From 1XD8-76 sp051880335 (lineage in GTDB: Bacteria; Bacillota; Clostridia; Lachnospirales; Lachnospiraceae): a stretch of DNA of 5,726 bases. The stretch covers positions 1 through 5,726 of the forward strand of contig JBJENT010000272.1 of NCBI GenBank assembly GCA_051880335.1. The letters are read 5' to 3'. The first letter of the stretch is position 1. Each line of letters opens with the position of its first letter. A program made the translations under genes and the position numbers. The notes under the pieces are model-generated. The model saw nothing but the letters and a program-made list of their open reading frames with translations, was not told the DNA's origin and did no database searches. This document shows positions 1 to 4,910 of this stretch, in pieces.

Positions 1-130
1 ATAAGATTGTCTTCATGATTTTTGCGCTATGGAGATGAGACTCTAAAATCGTGGATGCCTTTGCTGAACACGATTTTTGTTTTTGAGGCTCATCGGAATG
101 CTTAGCGCAATGAATGCAGACAACTTATCT
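1..130. repeat. Long imperfect inverted repeat / multi-block hairpin at left edge
   Basis: The two halves of this stretch are reverse complements of each other in ordered blocks. ATAAG (1-5) pairs with CTTAT (124-128), TTGTCT (7-12) with AGACAA (118-123), CAT (14-16) with ATG (114-116), TTGCGCTA (22-29) with TAGCGCAA (103-110), GATGAG (34-39) with CTCATC (89-94), CTC (41-43) with GAG (85-87), and AAAATCGTG (45-53) with CACGATTTT (69-77). A 15-nt loop (54-68) remains. The pairing reaches base 1, so the left arm may continue outside the window. I see no reading frame in it. It could be a MITE-like element, the structured end of an insertion sequence, or a structured RNA; the sequence alone does not decide. 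Confidence 0.7.
45..83 (+). terminator. Possible rho-independent terminator (apical hairpin plus T-rich tail)
   Basis: The tip of the long palindrome is a perfect 9-bp stem, AAAATCGTG (45-53) and CACGATTTT (69-77), followed on the plus strand by a T-rich run (74-84, broken by one G). This could end a plus-strand transcript entering from the left. The stem is AT-rich and the loop is 15 nt, both poor for a classical terminator. On the minus strand the tail is weaker, so it is a less likely terminator for the kinase operon. Confidence 0.3.
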
Positions 131-181
131 TGTGCATTTTGTTTGAAAATATATTGTTATCAGGCTTTTGGTTGCAAGACA

Positions 182-234
182 GGGGACACTCCTATGGACA
201 AAAGGGCTATTCCGTGGACAAAAGGAACGTCCCC
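182..234. repeat. REP-like palindromic repeat with GGGGAC/GTCCCC ends
   Basis: The element is bounded by GGGGAC (182-187) and GTCCCC (229-234). A second paired block, TCCT (190-193) with AGGA (223-226), lies inside a 2x2 mismatch. It also contains an 11-bp direct repeat, TGGACAAAAGG, at 195-205 and 215-225, a 20-bp period. From general knowledge, GGGGAC-ended palindromes with TTTTGTCC-type cores are scattered through clostridial genomes as REP-like repeats, some near IS200-type (REP-associated) transposases; no such gene is visible here. The right end is one base from the kinase stop codon, so the repeat lies in the 3' untranslated region of the two-component operon, where it could stabilise or shorten the transcript. 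The family assignment is from memory and unchecked. Confidence 0.55.
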
Positions 235-235
235 A

Positions 236-2716
236 CTATAACTCTAAAATTGCTTTAAACAAATCACCATCGGTTTCAATCCGCAGGCTTCCGCCCATCA
301 GATCCATCAAACTAACCGCAATGGAAAGGCCCAGGCCGCTGCCTTCTGTATGTCTGGAGGCGTCTCCTCTGGCAAAGCGTTCCATCAGGTCCTCACCTTT
401 CATGTTAATCGGATATTTTGAGGTGTTTTTCACGGATATGATACATCCGTTTTCGGTTTTCTTCAGATCGATAAATGCCCGGGTACCCGGATATGCATAT
501 TTGCATATGTTGTTCAGCAGGTTATCCATAACCCGGCTTAAATGTCTGCCATCAGAAGATACCATGACATCTTCCTCCGGTTTAGTCAAAAGTACTGTGA
601 TATCGGATTTTTTCAGTTTTTCTTCATATTCACCCAGCATCTGCATCAGGAATACACCCATCTCCATCTGCTGCTTATTTACCGGCAGATTACCGGTGGA
701 GGCTTTTGATGCCTCAATTAAATCCTCTATCAGTTTTTTCAGTCTGGAAGACTGTCTGCTCAGAACATCCAGATACTCCTGTGCTTTTTCATTCTCGATT
801 TCTTCCTTGCTGAGCAAATCTACATAATTGATAATGGAAGTAAGCGGTGTCTTGATGTCGTGGGAAACGTTGGTAATGAGCTCGGTTTTAAACCGTTCAC
901 TCTTCATTCTCTCTTCCAACGCACAGTTCATTCCATCCACGATCTGGTTCAAATTCTCCCCGTGCTTTTTAAATTCCCACAATAAGTTTTTGGTATCCAC
1001 CTTTTCATTCAGCTGGCCATGTGCCATTTTTTCTCCTGCTTCTTTCAGTTTGCTCGCCTGTCGTAAAAGCAGTACGATACATACAACCAGAAGGATTTTT
1101 CCAAATATCCAGAAAAGGATTTCCACCTCCACATTGTGCCGGGTCAAAACAATCACAATAAATTCCAAAAGTGATACTGCGCCTACTACCAGTGTGGTCT
1201 TTCCCAATAAGGAAATGTTTTCTTCTGCAAACCGGAAAATTTTCCGAAACAGTTTTTTAATGGCTCTTCCGATTCCTGCCAGTATCTTATATACAAGGGT
1301 GTTTCTCCACCATTTTCCCAGCTTGATTCGGACTGCAAAATCAGCCAGCCAGATCAGACCGATCAGGTATGCCAGCATCAGCATAAACATGGCCATTACG
1401 ATTCCATGTACCGACAAGCCGATATCTATCATGGCATATGCTCCCAAAGTTGCTGCCACTGCTAATCCAAACATGACTGCAGTAAAGATATCAAATGGAA
1501 GCACCTGCAGAAAGCCTTCCTGCACTTTGTCTGCATATTTTGCTTTCTTTTCTCCCGGTTCCGGTTCCATTTTCACCCGGACATGCCCAGCCATAGTCAG
1601 CACAACCACTGTACTGATCAGCCAGAGAATTCCGGAAACTACCATACAGATGATGAGATTGTATTTTGACTCATATAAAAAGTGTACTGTTGACACTGCC
1701 TGCTGATACAGATCGCCGGTCCAGAATGCGGAACTGATGACCGGTTCTTCCACGCGGTAAACAACCCAGTAGTGGAAATAATTTTCGTCCTCATCCGTAT
1801 CCGGCTCTTCTCCCAGATAGGTTAAGGTATCACTGGATGCGGAATCATAATACATAGAGGAGATTACACCGATTTCGTCTTCTCTCACAAAATCAATGTC
1901 CATATGACTGAAGCTTTGTCCATCCAGAACGATTTCATTCCAGCTTTCCCATCCATGATCTGTACTGTCAAAGGCATTTAAGGTCAGATAATATTCTGGG
2001 ATCAGACATCTGTCCTTTTCCTGATTGTAGTATGCTCCCTGGGAACTGTCATACTGAAAATCCACATAATCTCCATCCACACTTACCGGCAATGCAACCG
2101 TATTAATGCGGAAATATCCATCATCTGTTTTATAAAAGAAGATACCGTTATCGATGTCATATACGCGTCCTTTAATCGGTACCTCAATGTAGGTTTTTTC
2201 CCGATCCGCTGCGTTGTACTCCTCATCCGAATATTCGAAGTTGGAATCGATTTCCCTGAAATCCCCATTATTGTAATAATAAGCGTATCCAAAAATAGAC
2301 TGATACCACTCATAAGTGGTGCGGTCTCCTATGTAATAATGTAATACCTTCCATTCCTTCGATTCTTCCAGCGCATTTGCGGTAGGAAATGTTTCAAAAT
2401 TCGTATCTACATAGTTTTTTTCATCGGACAAGTCCACCCGGTCGATATGATTTGCCTTTACGATACCATACCGGAAACCGGTTTCCTTCATGGATTCTGC
2501 AAAATCCGTCCCACGATTTGCCATCGCCATGGTGGCGTATATTTTATCAATTTTTTCTTCCAGTCTGGCATTCACTTCCGACTCCCGCTTATCATAAATC
2601 CCCTGATCTGCAGCAATCGTTGCAACAGCTGCGCTCATGATAAAAACAGCTGCACTGAAAATCGATAAAATCCATGCTAAAAATTTAATACTTGTTTTAT
2701 TCTTCCAACTATTCAT
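236..2716 (-). CDS. Membrane sensor histidine kinase, OmpR-partner type, with large extracytoplasmic domain
   Basis: This 826-residue sensor kinase should autophosphorylate and pass the phosphate to the regulator encoded just upstream. A first membrane segment (about 12-35) is followed by an extracytoplasmic domain of about 315 residues, rich in acidic and aromatic residues, that I cannot place. Five more hydrophobic segments follow (about 352-376, 407-429, 434-460, 502-524, 532-551), with a strongly basic amphipathic stretch near 465-498. A HAMP-like linker (552-600) leads to the HisKA helices with the H-box NVSHDIKTPLTS (His619), the N-box NLLNNICKY (732-740), the F-box MERFARGD, and the G2 box GSGLGLSIA. 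The usual DxGxG box is replaced by VKNTSK (about 762-767). I chose the ATG at 2716 because GGAG lies 10 nt upstream and it overlaps the regulator stop as ATGAATAG. An in-frame ATG at 2743 would add nine hydrophilic residues and is the alternative. The ligand is unknown. Confidence 0.93.
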   Translation of the reverse strand: MNSWKNKTSIKFLAWILSIFSAAVFIMSAAVATIAADQGIYDKRESEVNARLEEKIDKIYATMAMANRGTDFAESMKETGFRYGIVKANHIDRVDLSDEKNYVDTNFETFPTANALEESKEWKVLHYYIGDRTTYEWYQSIFGYAYYYNNGDFREIDSNFEYSDEEYNAADREKTYIEVPIKGRVYDIDNGIFFYKTDDGYFRINTVALPVSVDGDYVDFQYDSSQGAYYNQEKDRCLIPEYYLTLNAFDSTDHGWESWNEIVLDGQSFSHMDIDFVREDEIGVISSMYYDSASSDTLTYLGEEPDTDEDENYFHYWVVYRVEEPVISSAFWTGDLYQQAVSTVHFLYESKYNLIICMVVSGILWLISTVVVLTMAGHVRVKMEPEPGEKKAKYADKVQEGFLQVLPFDIFTAVMFGLAVAATLGAYAMIDIGLSVHGIVMAMFMLMLAYLIGLIWLADFAVRIKLGKWWRNTLVYKILAGIGRAIKKLFRKIFRFAEENISLLGKTTLVVGAVSLLEFIVIVLTRHNVEVEILFWIFGKILLVVCIVLLLRQASKLKEAGEKMAHGQLNEKVDTKNLLWEFKKHGENLNQIVDGMNCALEERMKSERFKTELITNVSHDIKTPLTSIINYVDLLSKEEIENEKAQEYLDVLSRQSSRLKKLIEDLIEASKASTGNLPVNKQQMEMGVFLMQMLGEYEEKLKKSDITVLLTKPEEDVMVSSDGRHLSRVMDNLLNNICKYAYPGTRAFIDLKKTENGCIISVKNTSKYPINMKGEDLMERFARGDASRHTEGSGLGLSIAVSLMDLMGGSLRIETDGDLFKAILEL

Positions 2717-3422
2717 TCCCTTTGTACTCCATCTTATATCCATGTCCCCAGACCACCTTAATGTATCTCGGATCTGCCGGGTTATACTCTATTTTTTCTC
2801 TTAAATGTCTGATATGTACTGCCACTGTATTTTCACTTCCGTAAGGCTCATCATTCCATACTTTGGAATATATATCCCTTGGAGAAAAGACTTTATTGGG
2901 ATGCTGCATAAACAGCTTTAATATCTCAAATTCCGTGGGTGTCAGGGAAACCGGCTCTCCGTCCAGCAGAACTTCTTTGCTTCCATCATCCAGTTCAATC
3001 CCACCGATTTGATACATCTCGCTTTCCTTCTTCGGCTGCCGGGGTGTATCTCCGCCCAGCATCATATATCTGCGCAACTGGGATTTTACCCTTGCCAGCA
3101 GCTCCATAGGCTGGAAAGGTTTCGTTACGTAATCGTCCGCTCCAACCGTTAAGCCAAGCACTTTATCCGTGTCTTCCCCTTTGGCTGTCAATAAAATAAT
3201 CGGCACGTTGGATATCTCCCTGATTTTTGCCATAGCTGTTATGCCATCCATCACCGGCATCATAATATCCAGAAGGACCAGATGTATTTCTTCTTTTTCT
3301 ACTACCTCGACTGCCTGTAAACCATTCTCCGCAGTGAACACCTGATAGTTTTCTCCGGTCAGGTATATCCGAAGTGCGGATACAATATCTTTTTCATCAT
3401 CGCAAATTAATATATTGGCCAT
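2709..3422 (-). CDS. OmpR/PhoB-family response regulator transcription factor
   Basis: This 237-residue cytoplasmic protein has an N-terminal receiver domain (about 1-118) and a C-terminal winged-helix DNA-binding domain (about 137-233), normal length for the family. The receiver has all expected residues: acidic pair Asp8-Asp9, phosphoacceptor Asp52 in LLDIMMPVMDG, Thr79 in LLTAKG, and Lys101 in TKPF. The effector domain shows LTPTEFEILKLF, the recognition helix region ENTVAVHIRHLREKIE, and the terminal hairpin VVWGHGYKME. It is the first gene of the operon; the kinase start overlaps its stop codon, so the two are surely partners. GGGAG lies 5 nt before the ATG, rather close. A TTAAGA-N5-TTAAGA tandem repeat about 100 bp upstream is a possible self-binding site. 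It resembles regulators paired with multi-pass kinases in Lachnospiraceae, but I cannot name an ortholog. Confidence 0.96.
   Translation of the reverse strand: MANILICDDEKDIVSALRIYLTGENYQVFTAENGLQAVEVVEKEEIHLVLLDIMMPVMDGITAMAKIREISNVPIILLTAKGEDTDKVLGLTVGADDYVTKPFQPMELLARVKSQLRRYMMLGGDTPRQPKKESEMYQIGGIELDDGSKEVLLDGEPVSLTPTEFEILKLFMQHPNKVFSPRDIYSKVWNDEPYGSENTVAVHIRHLREKIEYNPADPRYIKVVWGHGYKMEYKGNE
2727..2730 (-). promoter_or_regulatory. Ribosome binding site deciding the kinase start
   Basis: GGAG, read on the minus strand inside the last codons of the response regulator, lies 10 nt before the ATG at 2716. This favours the short kinase start and implies that translation of the kinase is coupled to the regulator through the 8-nt overlap. 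A competing AAGGTGG lies about 9 nt before the in-frame ATG at 2743, so the choice is not certain. Confidence 0.55.
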
Positions 3423-3478
3423 TTTCTCTCCCGTATCTGTTGTTTGGAATTCCTTTTTTCCTTTGATATCATAGCCCT

Positions 3479-3507
3479 ATTGTAACGAAAATTTTATAAA
3501 GAATAAA
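3479..3507 (-). promoter_or_regulatory. Tentative promoter of the two-component operon
   Basis: On the minus strand, TACAAT (3484-3479) could be a -10 box, with TTTATT (3507-3502) 17 bp upstream as a weak -35. Transcription would begin near 3472, giving a ~50-nt leader before the regulator. A TATGAT at 3473-3468 is an alternative -10 with no good -35. A weak -35 suits an activator-dependent promoter, and the TTAAGA tandem repeat would then sit at about -48 to -64. Confidence 0.3.
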
Positions 3508-3519
3508 CGGGTAAAATCA

Positions 3520-3536
3520 TTAAGATATTCTTAAGA
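3520..3536. promoter_or_regulatory. Candidate OmpR-family regulator site: TTAAGA-N5-TTAAGA
   Basis: Two identical hexamers, TTAAGA at 3520-3525 and 3531-3536, are separated by 5 bp, an 11-bp centre-to-centre spacing. OmpR/PhoB-type regulators bind as head-to-tail dimers to direct repeats with this period; Bacillus PhoP boxes have the same layout. The site lies between the regulator gene and the divergent transporter gene, about 65-81 bp upstream of the likely transporter start point. Which promoter it serves, if any, is an inference. Confidence 0.45.
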
Positions 3537-3566
3537 AAGATTTGATTTTTCTTTTATAGTTTTCAC

Positions 3567-3594
3567 TTGACTTTCTGCATCTCCCCCCTATAAT
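3567..3594 (+). promoter_or_regulatory. Sigma-A promoter of the TauE/SafE-type transporter gene
   Basis: TTGACT (3567-3572) and TATAAT (3589-3594) are separated by 16 bp, a near-consensus housekeeping promoter. Transcription should start near 3601, leaving a leader of about 32 nt that holds GGAGG (3618-3622), 10 nt before the ATG. The spacer contains a run of six C. A promoter this strong suggests that control, if any, is by repression. Confidence 0.85.
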
Positions 3595-3605
3595 AGTTCT
3601 ATTAT
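3590..3605. promoter_or_regulatory. Candidate operator: perfect 7-bp inverted repeat over -10 and start site
   Basis: ATAATAG (3590-3596) and CTATTAT (3599-3605) are exact reverse complements around a 2-bp centre. The left arm contains most of the -10 box and the right arm covers the expected transcription start, a classic place for a repressor to bind. The arms are AT-rich, so chance similarity is possible. No repressor gene is visible next to it. Confidence 0.4.
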
Positions 3606-3632
3606 TGGTAAAAAAATGGAGGAAAAGAGATC

Positions 3633-4409
3633 ATGACATTACTGATAGAAACGATTGTCTGCTTTTTTGCAGGAATGGGTGCCGGCCTGGGAACCGGTTT
3701 TGCCGGAATGAGTGCTGCTGCAGTCATCAGCCCTATGCTGATCACTTTTCTTGGAATGCCGGCTTATGAAGCGGTAGGCATCGCCCTTGCCAGTGATGTT
3801 CTGGCCAGTGCAGTCAGCGCCTACACTTATGGAAAGAATAAAAATCTGGATATCCGAAACGGTTTTGTCATGATGATCACAGTTCTGCTCTTTACCTTCG
3901 TTGGAAGCTTTGTTGCAAGCAAAGTTCCCAATTCCACCATGGGAAGTTTTTCCACTGTCATGACACTGCTGCTTGGTATTAAATTTATTGTCCGCCCAGT
4001 TATGACCACCAAAGAAAACATGGCGGCAGTCAGTCCCCGTAAACGCCTGATCCAATCCGTTCTGTGCGGCACCATGGTCGGATTTATCTGCGGATTTATC
4101 GGTGCCGGTGGCGGAATGATGATGCTACTGCTGCTTACCAGCATACTGGGTTATGAGCTGAAAACCGCAGTGGGAACCAGCGTGTTCATTATGACCTTTA
4201 CTGCCCTGACCGGGGCCGGAAGTCATTTCATGATCGGTGGCATGCCACAGATTATGCCTCTGATTCTCTGTATTATATTTACTTTTTTGTGGGCCCGCAT
4301 TGCTGCAAAATTTGCCAACAAAGCAAGTGCAGCCACGTTAAACCGCGCCACAGGTGTAGTACTGACGATATTGGGGGCAGCTATTTTGGTGGTGAATTTG
4401 GTAAGGTAA
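3633..4409 (+). CDS. TauE/SafE-family (TSUP) membrane transporter
   Basis: This 258-residue integral membrane protein has the usual length and layout of TauE/SafE (DUF81) proteins, which export or import sulfite, sulfoacetate and other small sulfur-containing or organic anions. It is hydrophobic throughout, with about eight membrane segments. The family's internal duplication is visible: GTGFAGMSAAAVISPML with AYEAVGIALASDVLAS (about 20-60) is echoed by GFIGAGGGMMMLLLL with ELKTAVGTSVFIMTFTA (about 154-191). A charged cytoplasmic loop (125-138, TTKENMAAVSPRKR) separates the halves. The ATG at 3633 follows GGAGG by 10 nt and a strong promoter. It is a single-gene unit, divergent from the two-component operon and convergent with the protease operon, so neighbours do not reveal its substrate. 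Some family members import rather than export, so the direction is unknown. Confidence 0.9.
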   Translation: MTLLIETIVCFFAGMGAGLGTGFAGMSAAAVISPMLITFLGMPAYEAVGIALASDVLASAVSAYTYGKNKNLDIRNGFVMMITVLLFTFVGSFVASKVPNSTMGSFSTVMTLLLGIKFIVRPVMTTKENMAAVSPRKRLIQSVLCGTMVGFICGFIGAGGGMMMLLLLTSILGYELKTAVGTSVFIMTFTALTGAGSHFMIGGMPQIMPLILCIIFTFLWARIAAKFANKASAATLNRATGVVLTILGAAILVVNLVR

Positions 4410-4413
4410 GTTC

Positions 4414-4451
4414 TATCTGCATGTCAATTCTGACATTTCGAAGTGCAGATA
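4414..4451 (+). terminator. Stem-loop just after the transporter gene, possible terminator
   Basis: TATCTGCA (4414-4421) pairs with TGCAGATA (4444-4451), and TGTCA (4422-4426) pairs with TGACA (4431-4435) around a 4-nt loop. An 8-nt bulge (4436-4443) sits on the right side. It begins 4 nt after the transporter stop codon. Only three T residues follow, so it is a poor intrinsic terminator; it may instead protect the 3' end of the mRNA. Confidence 0.4.
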
Positions 4452-4612
4452 TTTCCCGGCATATCGCCGATGTTTCAAATTCACAGATTCTAAATCCATA
4501 TTTTCATTATTCAAAGACCACATTTCATCCTTTGAAAAAGCACATTGGCAATTGAATAAAGGCTTTACACCTTTTCTTCATTCTGTATGCCTCTTTTGTT
4601 CTTTCATATTAT
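4452..4612. other. Convergent intergenic stretch without a convincing gene
   Basis: This AT-rich stretch separates the transporter from the small membrane protein that reads toward it. I see no ribosome binding site followed by a sensible frame. It contains one clean stem, TTCAAAG (4510-4516) with CTTTGAA (4530-4536) around a 13-nt loop, and a weaker AAAGG/CCTTT pair near 4558-4574. Neither is followed by a good T tract on either strand, so termination here is only a guess. Confidence 0.5.
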
Positions 4613-4846
4613 CTAGGAAAATGAACTATAAGAAACGATATTGTGCGCAATTCCAAATAGGATCATAAAAACTGCGGCCGGAATATTATGTACCCAAATT
4701 GCTGCACATAGGAAATACAATACCGGAAATACCGCCAGAGGCATGGGAACCGGGGCATTTACCGGTGGGAAAATCACATATATGATATTGATCAGCATAG
4801 GAAGGACAAAAATGATAATGCCTATCCAATATACCCCTATTTTCAA
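4613..4846 (-). CDS. Small hydrophobic membrane protein, TTG start, unknown function
   Basis: This 77-residue protein is almost wholly hydrophobic. Likely membrane segments are at about 5-25 and 37-70, the second perhaps two short helices split by the polar VHN at 57-59. A proline-rich FPPVNAPVPMP turn (26-36) lies between. The start is TTG at 4846. A full AAAAGGAGG lies 9 nt upstream, and an in-frame TGA 21 nt upstream rules out a much longer protein. The next in-frame ATG (residue 17) has no such site. It follows the protease gene on the same strand after 64 bp with no obvious promoter between, so co-transcription is likely. I do not recognise the family; it may be a shortened relative of larger clostridial membrane proteins. 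The membrane prediction is by eye. Confidence 0.75.
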   Translation of the reverse strand: MKIGVYWIGIIIFVLPMLINIIYVIFPPVNAPVPMPLAVFPVLYFLCAAIWVHNIPAAVFMILFGIAHNIVSYSSFS

Positions 4847-4896
4847 TTTACAGTTCCTCCTTTTACTTCATTTTCTGAATCAACCGTTTTTGACAT
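4843..4896 (-). CDS. Possible 17-codon leader peptide overlapping the small membrane protein start
   Basis: From an ATG at 4896 a frame encodes MSKTVDSENEVKGGTVN and stops at a TGA that shares bases with the TTG start of the next gene (TTGA overlap). The peptide is hydrophilic, unlike its neighbours. Its own ribosome binding site is weak (an AGG 4 nt before the ATG). The frame contains the strong Shine-Dalgarno of the downstream gene, so ribosomes translating it would cover that site. It may be only chance. Confidence 0.2.
   Translation of the reverse strand: MSKTVDSENEVKGGTVN
4856..4864 (-). promoter_or_regulatory. Strong ribosome binding site fixing the TTG start
   Basis: AAAAGGAGG on the minus strand is a near-perfect Shine-Dalgarno sequence, 9 nt before TTG at 4846-4844. 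It is the main reason to accept a TTG start for the small membrane protein. It lies inside a 17-codon frame in another phase. Confidence 0.8.
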
Positions 4897-4910
4897 ATTG
4901 CCTAATCAAT

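Noticed and set aside
40..250. 10-bp repeat ACTCTAAAAT at 40-49 and 241-250, as a possible target-site duplication
   Set aside because: The left copy is part of the palindrome stem and the right copy encodes the kinase C-terminus; an insertion between them would cut the hairpin in an implausible place, so chance is more likely.
479..508. Adjacent palindromes CCGGGTACCCGG and ATATGCATATTTGCATAT
   Set aside because: They fall within the kinase N-box codons (ICKYAYPGTR), so coding constraint explains them; no sign of a regulatory role.
168..1706. Long plus-strand open frames opposite the sensor kinase gene
   Set aside because: They lie antisense to a kinase with clear conserved motifs, have no good ribosome binding sites and give low-complexity Ser/Phe/Ile-rich products typical of reversed coding sequence.
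3639..4144. Minus-strand frames inside the transporter gene
   Set aside because: The plus-strand product has the full TauE/SafE duplication, promoter and ribosome binding site; the antisense products are His/Cys/Ser-rich shadows.
4289..4555. Plus-strand frame crossing the end of the transporter into the intergenic region
   Set aside because: It starts inside the transporter in another phase, has no ribosome binding site, and its product shows no coherent domain or membrane pattern.
4613..4700. LFGIAH near the end of the small membrane protein resembles the CPBP FxxxH motif
   Set aside because: There is no EExxxR or third motif and the protein is far too short; the similarity is probably coincidental.
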